From positions 1 to 27,559 of IMG/VR virus record IMGVR_UViG_3300017952_000076: a stretch of 27,559 bases of DNA; one strand, given 5' to 3'. This document shows positions 7,222 through 15,586 of this stretch, one piece after another. This DNA comes from a virus. The notes under the pieces were generated by a model that saw only the letters and a program-made list of their open reading frames with translations, was not told the origin of the DNA and did no database searches. Position 1 is the first letter of the stretch. Each line of letters starts with the position of its first letter. The position numbers were made by a program, and so were the translations under genes.

Positions 7222-7863
7222 TTACCCCCTTGGTATCCATATTTTATCTTTCTTTACAGATTCTACACAATGATAATTAAGTGGCTCTAGTATAGAATTA
7301 AGTCGGATAAATGCTTTTTTATATTCTACTTCTAACATAATTACTGGTTGGCATCTTTTAATTGTATCTAAAGATCCCAACAAAAATTTATCTTCAAAAC
7401 CTTGAACATCTACTTTAATAAAATCTGCATTTAAATTAAAGTCGTCTAATTTTTTAATCTCTATAGATTCTTTTATTAAATTAGATTCTTGATTAAAATC
7501 TACTAAACTATATGCTCCGCAGTTATTATGTTCTGAAGGTATAGATATCTCGTTAGTTTCATTATTATCTCCTAACCCTAATTTATATAGATGAACATTT
7601 TTAAAATTTAATGTATTTTTTTCAAGACATTCGTAATTACTAGTAACAGGCTCAAATGAATGCACGTTATTAAATTTTTTAGAAAATCTAACGGTATGTA
7701 GTCCTACATTTGCTCCAACATCTATTACATCATTAAAATTTTTAACATAACTATATGCAGCATCGATTGCTTTTTGTTGATAACTTGATTCAGGATAGGT
7801 TTCTTGATACCTTCCAAAATGTTCATCCATATCAGGAAAATGCCAACCATTTCTAATAATCAT
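7222..7863 (-). CDS. FkbM-family methyltransferase
   Basis: A 213-aa FkbM-type SAM methyltransferase (PF05050). Diagnostic elements: DVIDVGANVGLHTVRF (45-60, SAM loop), HSFEPV (68-73, adenosine-binding acid) and FIKVDVQGFED (148-158), the family hallmark. FkbM proteins usually O-methylate sugars or polyketides, and are common in polysaccharide clusters. It sits directly between a GT-A glycosyltransferase and a second methyltransferase. ATG at 7863; spacing of 1 base to the upstream stop. Confidence 0.88.
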   Translation of the reverse strand: MIIRNGWHFPDMDEHFGRYQETYPESSYQQKAIDAAYSYVKNFNDVIDVGANVGLHTVRFSKKFNNVHSFEPVTSNYECLEKNTLNFKNVHLYKLGLGDNNETNEISIPSEHNNCGAYSLVDFNQESNLIKESIEIKKLDDFNLNADFIKVDVQGFEDKFLLGSLDTIKRCQPVIMLEVEYKKAFIRLNSILEPLNYHCVESVKKDKIWIPRG

Positions 7864-7864
7864 T

Positions 7865-8659
7865 TTAGTTCTCTTTATTAATATCCAATATTTCTTTTAT
7901 TCTTTTTTCAGTAAATCCGTCTTTGACTTTGCCCTTATGATGTTGAAAATATTCTGATAGTTTACTTCTGTTTAATGGTGTTTGCGTTTTATTAGATGTT
8001 CGTAAAGAACTTAAATCTTCCACTAAATCTAAAAAATCAATTGCTGCACAAACACAAACTTCGCCATCATATCTTCTTGCAAGCGATTGATGTGTTTCTT
8101 GATTAAGATAAAGTTGCCTATATTGTTTTACGTATTCAGGATATTTTTCATGTGAAGTATCCATTATAACAAATCCACTCTCAGCGGCCATCTTTCCTCT
8201 ATTCCTCCAATCTAAGTATTCTTCTGGAGTATAGTTTGGATTGGTCTGATAAAAACAATCAAATAAGGCAATTAATTTATGAGAAGGTAACAAACTATCT
8301 AATAATTTATAATCTATATTTTTATAAAATAATAAATCACTATCTAACCAAACTAATTTATGGCTATGATTGTTTTCCATGGCGTGCAGCCAACTAAATC
8401 CCTTTTTACTAAATCTAAGTGTTCTAGCATCATGTAATATTTTTGCAAACTCTTCTTGATCTGCCAAGCAGTGTTCGTGCCAATCTAATATTACTATTCT
8501 TGGGTCTTTTTGTTTTATTTCGACATTCTCAGCATATATTATCAATTGTGCATCAGCAGGCCAAAATTCTAACCATGTATCTATCATAAACGAACCCAAG
8601 TGATCATAAATTCCTTGATTCAATGATGTAACACAAGTATATCTTTTTTTATTGTGCAT
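7865..8659 (-). CDS. GT-A-type glycosyltransferase
   Basis: A 264-aa protein with HKLVWLDSDLLFYKN (100-114), a D-S-D metal/nucleotide-sugar site, and an AESGFVIMD segment followed by a C-terminal HHKGKVK. This is the same arrangement as in the neighbours at 8649-9347 and 14735-15586. The ATG at 8659 (MHNKKRYTC) is preferred; a GTG at 8680 would overlap the upstream gene by 32 bases. Donor and acceptor unknown. One of three related GT-A proteins in the window. Confidence 0.65.
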   Translation of the reverse strand: MHNKKRYTCVTSLNQGIYDHLGSFMIDTWLEFWPADAQLIIYAENVEIKQKDPRIVILDWHEHCLADQEEFAKILHDARTLRFSKKGFSWLHAMENNHSHKLVWLDSDLLFYKNIDYKLLDSLLPSHKLIALFDCFYQTNPNYTPEEYLDWRNRGKMAAESGFVIMDTSHEKYPEYVKQYRQLYLNQETHQSLARRYDGEVCVCAAIDFLDLVEDLSSLRTSNKTQTPLNRSKLSEYFQHHKGKVKDGFTEKRIKEILDINKEN

Positions 8660-9347
8660 TACGCTTATCCTTATCGTCACCCTTATGGTGTATGATATAT
8701 CCCTTATGAAGATTGTTGAAGTGACTTTTTCTTGTTCCTTCTGGAGAAATATTTTTTGTAGATAACATTCCTTTGTTTTCTAGTTCTTCACAGACTCTGT
8801 CAAAAATATAACCATCGTGCCACTCTTTGTGTTTAAAGAGTTCGTCAGTATCGTAGATTTTTTTATAATTTTCTAAAAACATGTGAGTGTTCTTGTTTCT
8901 TAAATTAAAAACTAAAAAACCTGTTTCTGTAGATCTTTTTCTTTTTAGGCATCCAATATCATAATCTTGAGATAAAAATTGTAACAAGTATTTTTCGTCT
9001 ATGTGTTTTTTTATTTCTGCATCAGCATCGAGCCAAATTAAAACATCAGCATCTGTATTTTTTGCTGCATGGCATGTTGCATATACCTTATGACTAAAAA
9101 CTATTGCTGCATGCCTCCAGTCATCTTGCGGCCTATCCTTGTTTCTTTCTTTAAAGTTTTTAAGATCAACAACCGTTTCTTCTAAGTTTATGAGTTCAAA
9201 ATGATCGGCTGTTGGTATATTAAAATCGTCAACATATAATTTTAGTTTGATAGAAGGAGATAAATGTTCTATACAACTTGCGACAAAATATTTTGCGACT
9301 CTATCATAGTATGCCGGACTAAAAGTGGATACTACTTCGACTTTCAT
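8649..9347 (-). CDS. GT-A-type glycosyltransferase
   Basis: A 232-aa protein with DVLIWLDADAEI (101-112; DAD at 107-109), preceded by a HAAIVFSHKVYATCHAAK helix, then STETGFLVFN, KEWHDGYIFD and a C-terminal YIIHHKGDDKDK. The SHKVY, DAD, EWHD and HHKG blocks are shared in order with the plus-strand protein at 14735-15586 (AHKVY, DAD, EWHD, HLKG), so the two are paralogues. A metal-dependent sugar transferase is likely; substrates unknown. Its start abuts the cupin gene stop. Confidence 0.68.
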   Translation of the reverse strand: MKVEVVSTFSPAYYDRVAKYFVASCIEHLSPSIKLKLYVDDFNIPTADHFELINLEETVVDLKNFKERNKDRPQDDWRHAAIVFSHKVYATCHAAKNTDADVLIWLDADAEIKKHIDEKYLLQFLSQDYDIGCLKRKRSTETGFLVFNLRNKNTHMFLENYKKIYDTDELFKHKEWHDGYIFDRVCEELENKGMLSTKNISPEGTRKSHFNNLHKGYIIHHKGDDKDKRNAQ

Positions 9348-9707
9348 TTATTTTGCCTTTGTGCCAATAGTGCGTCTAACGATATCGTCGTGATTAAATT
9401 CTGCCCAATATAGTTCAAATGCTACACCATCTTCTACACCCTCAAACTGGTGAATTTTACCTGGCTTAACCTGTGTGAACTCGCCCGGACCAAGAATAGT
9501 TTCATCAACTAAACCTTTTTGATCAGCATCCTGCCAAACACGGACAATCATCTTTCCTGACTCTACAAAGAAGCCATTCCATTTATATCGATGTTCATGC
9601 TCAGAGCATTTATATCCTTTCTTGAATTCAATACGGTGAAACTCTAGGACACCGTTTGCATGGATCAATTCCGTTTGACCCCAAATCTTACCTGCTTTCA
9701 TTGTCAT
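9348..9707 (-). CDS. Cupin-domain protein
   Basis: A 119-aa single-domain cupin. The first cupin motif is visible as KGYKCSEHEHRYKWNGFFVESG (HEH metal ligands at about 37-39, Glu in the FFVESG strand) and the second as VKPGKIHQFEGVEDG with H86 as the distal ligand. The fold resembles phosphomannose-isomerase/ManC-type cupins, and the paired nucleotidyltransferase-cupin fusion at 19872-20654 carries a similar domain, so a sugar-phosphate role is plausible. It could also be a sensor. Start at 9707 has AAGGA a few bases upstream; an in-frame ATG two codons later is equally well placed. Confidence 0.75.
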   Translation of the reverse strand: MTMKAGKIWGQTELIHANGVLEFHRIEFKKGYKCSEHEHRYKWNGFFVESGKMIVRVWQDADQKGLVDETILGPGEFTQVKPGKIHQFEGVEDGVAFELYWAEFNHDDIVRRTIGTKAK

Positions 9708-9743
9708 TATTCCTTTCCTCTTGTTGAGTAATATATGTAGTTA

Positions 9744-10250
9744 TCATAGTAGTGCAGCCAAATCAACGACTTCTGATTGCCTACTAATGTCCTTCACAAA
9801 AAATGCACATGGAGGATTTTCATCTTCGTGAAGTGGTATTGTTAGTATTTGCCCATTTTTCATTTTTGGAAAATACCATCTAACATCTTGATAGACATTA
9901 ATAATTTCTACGGGTGCAAAATCACATCTAAAACCTTTTATTGGGTTCATAACAAATGCTTCAAACCCTCGTTCATTTATAGAAGTAAGAGGCAGCATTT
10001 CTGGATCTCCGCCACTGTCGCTATCACCAATAAGTATTGACCAATCCAGTGGCATTTGTATTTCGTGTCCGCCTATCTTCATTAGTATTGCTGGACTGTT
10101 AAATGATTCCAAAAAGATTAGTGGTTGAAAAAAGAAGTCTGGATTCTTTGGATCCGAATTATCAAGGACACTAAATCTAGCATCTTCCGATACTTCTTCC
10201 GGTAATTCATTTAGGTCAAATGCTTTGTTTTCTAAAGTAAGTATTCTCAT
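9744..10250 (-). CDS. Conserved phage hypothetical protein
   Basis: A 168-aa, acidic protein (MRILTLENKAFDLNELPEEV ...). It contains FSVLDNSDP, FFFQPLIFLESFNSPAILMKIGG, MPLDWSILIGD and an acidic centre, ending with PPCAFFVKDISRQSEVVDLAALL. The sequence reads like a hypothetical protein that I recall as widespread in T4-like cyanophages and pelagiphages, which suggests a core phage function rather than a sugar-island gene; no function is known to me. The ATG overlaps the stop of the upstream methyltransferase (ATGA) and is preceded by AGGAGAATAA. Confidence 0.7.
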   Translation of the reverse strand: MRILTLENKAFDLNELPEEVSEDARFSVLDNSDPKNPDFFFQPLIFLESFNSPAILMKIGGHEIQMPLDWSILIGDSDSGGDPEMLPLTSINERGFEAFVMNPIKGFRCDFAPVEIINVYQDVRWYFPKMKNGQILTIPLHEDENPPCAFFVKDISRQSEVVDLAALL

Positions 10251-10786
10251 TTATTCTCCTGTAAACCTGGATAAATTTTATCCTTTTTTGCAATCCAAAC
10301 ATTATCAGGACCAACTTCATAGAAGCCAATAGTTTGCATGACTGCTGCTTCAACAGATGGGTAGTCTATGTCATGACCCATCATCCAACCGTCGTCCTTT
10401 AGTTTTGGTATCCAGGCGTTTATATCTTTTACAACATTCTTGTATGTGTGTGATGCATCAATAAAGAAAAAATCCAAACTCTGATCTGCAACGAATTCAG
10501 GTTCCACCCTGCTGTCAACTTCGTATACTTTTAATCTATGTCCGTATTTTTCTTTTACCGTGTCATTAAAAAATTGTGCGATGTCCTTGTCAATGGCATA
10601 CATTTCACACATTGGATTGTTATCTAAAATATGAAATGTTGTTCTGCCTGTCCTAACTCCAACTTCGGCACCGAGTTTTAAATTATTATTCTTTACAATA
10701 TCACTTAGAAAGTGTTCTCGTGTTCCGCTGGTAGTAGATGTGTATTTTACTTTGTGTTTGATTTTTGTTTCGTTACTTATTTTCAT
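10247..10786 (-). CDS. Class I SAM methyltransferase
   Basis: A 179-aa methyltransferase of the Methyltransf_24 kind: LGAEVGVRTGRTT (38-50, SAM loop), MYAIDKD (acidic strand end) and DFFFIDASHTYKNVVKDI (105-122), the I-D-A-S-H-x-Y signature, then GWMMGHDIDYPSV. It is related in layout to the protein at 6579-7220. Substrate unknown; it sits between UvsW and the conserved hypothetical gene. The ATG overlaps the UvsW stop by 4 bases, so translation is coupled to the helicase gene. Confidence 0.78.
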   Translation of the reverse strand: MKISNETKIKHKVKYTSTTSGTREHFLSDIVKNNNLKLGAEVGVRTGRTTFHILDNNPMCEMYAIDKDIAQFFNDTVKEKYGHRLKVYEVDSRVEPEFVADQSLDFFFIDASHTYKNVVKDINAWIPKLKDDGWMMGHDIDYPSVEAAVMQTIGFYEVGPDNVWIAKKDKIYPGLQENK

Positions 10787-12237
10787 ATATCCACCTTAGT
10801 TACAGTGTGAGGATATTTTGCCTCCCTGTAGTATCTTTTCCTCTCTGTTAAATGTCTCTTGGCATACTTACACGTTGATGTTATATCCCAAATCTGAACA
10901 AAATCCTTATCTTCTGCTTTACGTATTCCTCTTCCTATAGATTGAATGACGCGGACAAAAGACTTGCCAGGCTCAATAAGAACAAGGTTGAAAATACGCG
11001 GAATGTTAATACCCACAGCGGCCACTCCATATGTTGCGATAATAATTTTTCCATCCGATGTCTTAATTTCGTCATACTGTTCTTTACGCTCGTCAAGTTT
11101 TACATCTCCCTTAATAAACGTTGCATCGGGTATATTCTTGAGCAGTTTATTACCCGTATCGATTCTGTTTACTAGCACAAGTGTGTTACCATTCTTGGCA
11201 ACCTTGCTAACATGCTTGCTAATATATTCCAATCGTTTTTCATCAGTCACTAACCAAGTGTATTCTTCTTGATAGTTTCTAAACTCTTCAATGTCCTTTG
11301 TTTGTAATATCTGAATATCAAGTTTTGCCAACACACCTTTTTCCTGTAAATCATGTGCGGACACATTATTAATTACGGGTCCTATGCTGGCAAGTATCCC
11401 TTGGAATTCCCATTTCTCCTTAGGAACAGTTCCAGTCAATCCCCAACGTATGGGAGCATTTCTAAAATTAACCGTGAGTAGTTTTTTAAGAACATCTGCT
11501 TTTGCTTGATGCACTTCGTCAATTATAATTGCTCTAACATCTTCCGTGAACTCTGCGAGTGTTAGGGTATCGCTGTCATAACTTTTCTTATCAAGAACAT
11601 TAAGGCTTTGCCATGTGCAGATGGTGTGCGTGTGATTTAATTCTTTTCGATCTCCGAAGTAAACACCAACATCCAACCCTAGGTTTTTATAATCTTCCTC
11701 AGTTTGAACAACAAGGCTCTTGTTCGGAACAATAACCATTGTGCGGCCATAAGGCTCACATAAATGCGAAAGGGTAGCAGTTGTAATAGTTTTACCAGCA
11801 CCGGTTGCAACCTCCTGTAGACTCTGTGGATTTTCTAGGAATTGATTAACAACGTCATACTGATAGTCTCTAAGCACGATAGGTTGTCCAGCAAGTTGAT
11901 GCCCTTGCGGCCATACCTTTCCTTGATCTGCCCAATAATTTTCACCTATCTTCTTAAAATCAAATGTATGATGTTCTCGTTGATCAATAACTTCTATATC
12001 GTATCCATCGTTTTCAACTATCGGAAGAGCAACATCAAGATGTGCAAGAAACCCATTACCACCAATGCCAAAGAAACTTACTGTGCCATCCCATCTTCCT
12101 AATTTAAATGCAGGCATGTGTCGAGCATAGGGAAGATCATATTTAAGTTTATTAACTATCTTCCTGCGTGTTTCAACAGCAAGTCCTTCAAACTTAACGT
12201 TTACTTCATCCTTTATTATTAATTTACAATTCGACAA
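10783..12237 (-). CDS. uvsW: UvsW-type SF2 helicase
   Basis: A 484-aa superfamily-2 helicase matching T4 UvsW, which unwinds branched DNA and R-loops during recombination-dependent replication and origin shut-off. Motifs: Q-like LRDYQYDVV (122-130), Walker A ATGAGKT (144-150), DEVH (240-243), LTGT (267-270), and motif VI QSIGRGIRK (432-440). N-terminal residues 1-110 form the usual UvsW head (FKLGRWDG at 44-51). The start is TTG at 12237 with AAGGA eight bases upstream, which places the N-terminus where the family begins (LIIKDEV); it overlaps the 3' end of the preceding gene by 14 bases. Confidence 0.93.
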   Translation of the reverse strand: MSNCKLIIKDEVNVKFEGLAVETRRKIVNKLKYDLPYARHMPAFKLGRWDGTVSFFGIGGNGFLAHLDVALPIVENDGYDIEVIDQREHHTFDFKKIGENYWADQGKVWPQGHQLAGQPIVLRDYQYDVVNQFLENPQSLQEVATGAGKTITTATLSHLCEPYGRTMVIVPNKSLVVQTEEDYKNLGLDVGVYFGDRKELNHTHTICTWQSLNVLDKKSYDSDTLTLAEFTEDVRAIIIDEVHQAKADVLKKLLTVNFRNAPIRWGLTGTVPKEKWEFQGILASIGPVINNVSAHDLQEKGVLAKLDIQILQTKDIEEFRNYQEEYTWLVTDEKRLEYISKHVSKVAKNGNTLVLVNRIDTGNKLLKNIPDATFIKGDVKLDERKEQYDEIKTSDGKIIIATYGVAAVGINIPRIFNLVLIEPGKSFVRVIQSIGRGIRKAEDKDFVQIWDITSTCKYAKRHLTERKRYYREAKYPHTVTKVDI

Positions 12238-13408
12238 CTGTGTTTTCCTTACTATTAGTTGGTTGTATGTCTCCTACAAAAATTACACAAGGATGATACT
12301 GTATAAGTGCCCTTGCAGTAGAGTTTGTAGCAGGATACAAATTATTACTTGCATATATTATAACATCACTTTTGTCTTTGAACAACCACTTTGCTGGTTT
12401 ATGTTGGAAGATCAAGAACTTAGCATCCTTGATTTTTCCTCCAAACTTGTTTTCACTTACCCATTTATTAAAATCTGCGTCATTAGTATTACTCGTTCTA
12501 AAGCATACCCTAAAGTCCGTTCTTTCAAAACCGTATTGATCTATTGATTCTGCTAGTGATTTAATCCAGTTAAGACTGTCCGATGTTCTATCGAGAATGA
12601 TACAAATTTTTCCTTCAACGGAATAACACAGTTCCAAAAATTCCTTATTAGTTTTTATCCAGAAAGAATTTGAGTTGGTTGCAGCAATTTTTTCAACTAT
12701 GGTATGAGGATTTTTATCCAAAAGATATCCCATGGATTTTGCCAAAAACAAATCATTAGCAACATTACCAGTTTTCTTGGATTCAAAATATTCCAATGCA
12801 TCCTCGGGTGCATTCTTTAATACTACACCATTTTCTATTACTGATCTTTTCTGCAGAGTTTCTGAATTTTGCCATATCTCTTCAACTGATGAAACTGCTT
12901 CTGAAAAAGTTTCATCGATTTCAAATCCCTGTTCCTTAACAAATTCATTAATCTGTATGATATTGAAATCATAGAGATACAGTTTTCTAAGTTTACGTTC
13001 TCTATCCCATACTGACTTTGATCCGTAAAAATCTTGCCAGCCCTTAAATTCAACATCGAACGTGTCCTTAAATTGATAAGGAAATTTTAAGCATACCCAT
13101 AATGCTTTATCATTATCTTCTTCAATCCATATGCTTTTGGTATTGTCAATCACCCTAAATGGTTTTTTCCAGTTTGGATTTTCTAATTCAGTTTCATATT
13201 CCATGTGTGGCTTGACAACATTTCTATACTTGTATAGAATTTTAAGAATATAGTTTCCTTGATTTTGTGTTAGGTCACCATTATTAATTATGGTGGTGTA
13301 GAAACTGTATGCTGCGGATCTATCCTGATACTGCATGCGAAATGTATTATGATCCACATAGGTCATAAATTCTAAAAATATATCTTCGATGTAAAAACTA
13401 TTTTTCAT
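12224..13408 (-). CDS. Unknown 394-aa protein upstream of uvsW
   Basis: A 394-aa protein without a recognised domain. Residues 1-70 contain FRMQYQDRSAAYSFYTTIINNGDLTQNQGNYILKIL, a helical head; residues ~85-170 are rich in aromatics. The C-terminal ~130 residues have repeating strand-helix units (IILDRTSD, FRVCFRTSN, AKFLIFQHKPAKWLF, VIIYASNNLYP, VIFVGDIQP) consistent with a Rossmann- or RecA-like alpha/beta fold but no Walker motif. It is read first from the promoter at 13415-13443 and overlaps uvsW by 14 bases, so a role in DNA transactions is a reasonable inference. Confidence 0.75.
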   Translation of the reverse strand: MKNSFYIEDIFLEFMTYVDHNTFRMQYQDRSAAYSFYTTIINNGDLTQNQGNYILKILYKYRNVVKPHMEYETELENPNWKKPFRVIDNTKSIWIEEDNDKALWVCLKFPYQFKDTFDVEFKGWQDFYGSKSVWDRERKLRKLYLYDFNIIQINEFVKEQGFEIDETFSEAVSSVEEIWQNSETLQKRSVIENGVVLKNAPEDALEYFESKKTGNVANDLFLAKSMGYLLDKNPHTIVEKIAATNSNSFWIKTNKEFLELCYSVEGKICIILDRTSDSLNWIKSLAESIDQYGFERTDFRVCFRTSNTNDADFNKWVSENKFGGKIKDAKFLIFQHKPAKWLFKDKSDVIIYASNNLYPATNSTARALIQYHPCVIFVGDIQPTNSKENTVVEL

Positions 13409-13414
13409 TAATAC

Positions 13415-13443
13415 AGTATACTACGTTTAGGGCAAAAGATCAA
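13415..13443 (-). promoter_or_regulatory. sigma70-like promoter for the uvsW transcript
   Basis: Minus strand: TTGATC (13438-13443), 17 bases, TATACT (13415-13420); four and five of six consensus positions. The -35 overlaps the last codons of the 13440 gene. Expected start about 13408, next to the ATG at 13408, so the leader would be absent or very short, as at the gp62 promoter. Confidence 0.5.
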
Positions 13444-14297
13444 GAATTAACTTGCTTTTTTATTAGAGATTCTAATCTTTTTATAGGTATTCCCTTGGAT
13501 ATTTCTCCCAAGGTCCATTCGGTGTGGGTGAGCCTAATCAGCCAATCGTCTCTTTCTGGTAATGTTGGATTTAAAATATTTTCAATATTATCCGACACTG
13601 GATAAGCAAGACTGCTTTCGTCACAAATCACGGGTGTGCCAGCAATGGCTGCATGAATGGGAACTCCGCTGTTATGATTAATTACAACATGGTAATCATA
13701 CCCAATATCAAAATCATCGTAGGTTCCGTTAATCTTCTGTGGAGTTTGTCTATATACATTTTTAAATTCGTGTTCGATGCCCGGCATTGGAGATCTAGGA
13801 TGCGGTCGAATGTATATGGGCATATCCGTCCTTTCTCTAATACCATCTATTAACCTTGTTAACCATATGTCCATTGATGGCATTCCTACCCATTGCAAAC
13901 TCTTATTATGCTGTGTTGCTATGAGTATTGATTGCTTTCTATTGGTATTGAGCGGCTTTAGTTTGATGCCTAACTTGTTTGGCCTGTCAGTATCTAGATC
14001 AGTATCATTACCGAATACACCAAGTCCATTAATATGATTTAGACAAATTCTCCATGTCTTATTTCTCTTAAGATTTCCGACTTCTATGATTATGACTGGT
14101 ATATTGTATTTTCTATATCTTTCATAAATTTGTTGATTAGGAGCCATTCTTCCGTTCCACAACACTGACCAAATAACTCCGACATCTTCGCCATCTTTAA
14201 CGACTTGATGCCCTGCTGCAATTAATCCCTTTTCAAACGCATCAAAAACTTCCGGACTATTAAGAGCACCGTGTTCGCGAAAAATTTTAAACTTCAT
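13440..14297 (-). CDS. Capsule-synthesis-like (KpsC type) glycosyltransferase
   Basis: A 285-aa protein of a family repeated five times in this window. Features: QHNKSLQWVGMPSMDIWL (129-146), IRPHPRSP (163-170), NHNSGVPIHAAIAGTPV (207-223) and the closing HTEWTLGEISKGIP (258-271). The 'GxP' region after a Ser/Ala-rich helix resembles the C-terminal donor-binding half of GT-B enzymes and PF05159 capsule-synthesis proteins (KpsC/KpsS, LipA). Donor unknown. ATG at 14297 with GAGGAT upstream is preferred; a longer reading at 14426 would run into the divergent gene. It pairs best with the protein at 15583-16518. Confidence 0.6.
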   Translation of the reverse strand: MKFKIFREHGALNSPEVFDAFEKGLIAAGHQVVKDGEDVGVIWSVLWNGRMAPNQQIYERYRKYNIPVIIIEVGNLKRNKTWRICLNHINGLGVFGNDTDLDTDRPNKLGIKLKPLNTNRKQSILIATQHNKSLQWVGMPSMDIWLTRLIDGIRERTDMPIYIRPHPRSPMPGIEHEFKNVYRQTPQKINGTYDDFDIGYDYHVVINHNSGVPIHAAIAGTPVICDESSLAYPVSDNIENILNPTLPERDDWLIRLTHTEWTLGEISKGIPIKRLESLIKKQVNS

Positions 14298-14306
14298 AGA
14301 ATCCTC

Positions 14307-14314
14307 AATAAATA
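14307..14314 (+). promoter_or_regulatory. Candidate T4-type late promoter
   Basis: AATAAATA on the plus strand matches the NATAAATA late-promoter form of T4-like marine phages and lies 22 bases before the ATG at 14337. The 39-base gap here separates divergent genes. The motif is short and common in AT-rich DNA, so support is modest. Confidence 0.35.
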
Positions 14315-14336
14315 TAGTAGTATTTAATGAATTATT

Positions 14337-14735
14337 ATGAACAAATTTCAAAAAAGAATTGCCAAAAATATGAAAAATCCTCCAATAGATGCTCTGGTAG
14401 TAGGAGAGGGGTTTGGTCATATGCATAGTATACTAGAAATTTTTAACACAGTATTCTGGAATGGATACAAAGAAGATACCCTAAGGGCAAAAAATTTAAT
14501 ATATAGACCTACAGTCAAATCAACATATGATTTAAGAAAATTAAGTGCAATATTTTTTGATTTAGATAAAGTAAATACCTTCGAAGACTTTGTTCCTTTA
14601 TTGGTTAATCCTGGACCTGATTTGTTTATTGAAGGAAATACAGTGATACCGAGAACAGATACAGCAAGGCTCTATCAACTAGGTTACAATGCAATTGCTC
14701 AATTAGGTGATTGCCATCAGTGGAGTAAAATTTAA
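14337..14735 (+). CDS. Hypothetical protein, plus-strand pair
   Basis: A 132-aa protein of unknown function (MNKFQKRIAKNMKNPPIDALVVGEGFGHMH...). The IDALVVGEGFGHMHSI stretch (about 17-32) looks like a glycine-bearing beta-loop-helix, and SAIFFDLDKVNTFEDF gives a DLD pair, but no family is recognised. It is one of only four plus-strand genes here. Its stop overlaps the ATG of the glycosyltransferase gene by one base (TAATG), so the two are translationally coupled and probably work together on the same sugar transfer. Confidence 0.65.
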   Translation: MNKFQKRIAKNMKNPPIDALVVGEGFGHMHSILEIFNTVFWNGYKEDTLRAKNLIYRPTVKSTYDLRKLSAIFFDLDKVNTFEDFVPLLVNPGPDLFIEGNTVIPRTDTARLYQLGYNAIAQLGDCHQWSKI

Positions 14736-15586
14736 TGAGTGTTTCAGTAGTAACAACATTTCATAAGGCAGGTTATGATTTGTATGGAAAAAGAATGATC
14801 AAATCATTTTTAGAAAAATGGCCACAGACTGTAAAGTTATATGTGTATGCAGAAGACTGTGAAGTAGAGGAAACTGCACCTAATCTAATAGTAAAAGATC
14901 TTCATCAGGCAAGTCCTGAACTAGTTGAATTTAAAACAAGATGGAAGAATGTTCCCAAGGCTAACGGCGATGTTAGTTCTGATCCTATACGAAGCAAAAG
15001 AAAAGATTCAGGTAAGGGTTTCAAATGGCATGCCATTAGATTTGCTCATAAAGTTTATTCCATATTTGCATGCGCCAAGGAATGTAATACTGAATGGTTA
15101 ATGTGGATGGATGCTGATACATTTTGCCATAGTGCAATAAGTGAAAAAGAATTAGGTAGAATGTTACCTGGAAAACAAGAACTATGTTTCCTAGGAAGAA
15201 GAGGAAAATATTCAGAGTGTGGACTGTATGCAATGCATTTAACTTCACCAGAAACACAAAAGTTTCTTGCTGAATTTCAAAGAGTATACGATCAAGCAGA
15301 AAGCCAAGGAGGAATATTTACAATGGCTGAATGGCACGACAGTTTTGTCTTTGATTGTGTAAGAATTAAATTTCCTCAAATGAATCAACACAACTGGGCA
15401 GCAAGTTTAGAGGACCTAAGACCCAAGCCTGGTATGAGCAGAGGAGAAGGTCATCCACTCATCAACAGCGAATGGGGAGCATGGCTAGATCATCTTAAGG
15501 GTGGAAGAAAACAATTAGGTATGAGTAAAAGAGATGATTTGAAGGTTCCAAGAACCGAACTATATTGGCAACAGTTTAAGGCCTAG
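14735..15586 (+). CDS. GT-A-type glycosyltransferase
   Basis: A 283-aa protein with WLMWMDADTF (121-130; DAD at 126-128), preceded by IRFAHKVYSIFACAK and followed by EWHDSFVFDCV and a C-terminal WLDHLKGGRKQ. The order of blocks matches the minus-strand protein at 8649-9347. A metal-dependent GT-A glycosyltransferase is likely; substrates are unknown. It is 50 residues longer than its paralogue, with an insertion near residues 65-95. Its TAG stop lies in the palindrome CTAG that also provides the stop of the convergent gene at 15583. Confidence 0.68.
   Translation: MSVSVVTTFHKAGYDLYGKRMIKSFLEKWPQTVKLYVYAEDCEVEETAPNLIVKDLHQASPELVEFKTRWKNVPKANGDVSSDPIRSKRKDSGKGFKWHAIRFAHKVYSIFACAKECNTEWLMWMDADTFCHSAISEKELGRMLPGKQELCFLGRRGKYSECGLYAMHLTSPETQKFLAEFQRVYDQAESQGGIFTMAEWHDSFVFDCVRIKFPQMNQHNWAASLEDLRPKPGMSRGEGHPLINSEWGAWLDHLKGGRKQLGMSKRDDLKVPRTELYWQQFKA

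Noticed and set aside
12838-13056. A 72-codon minus-strand frame within the 12224-13408 gene
   Set aside because: Alternative frame of a longer, better supported gene, with no ribosome-binding site.
15036-15257. A 73-codon minus-strand frame inside the plus-strand glycosyltransferase
   Set aside because: Antisense to a gene with intact DxD and EWHD blocks; hydrophobic low-quality composition.
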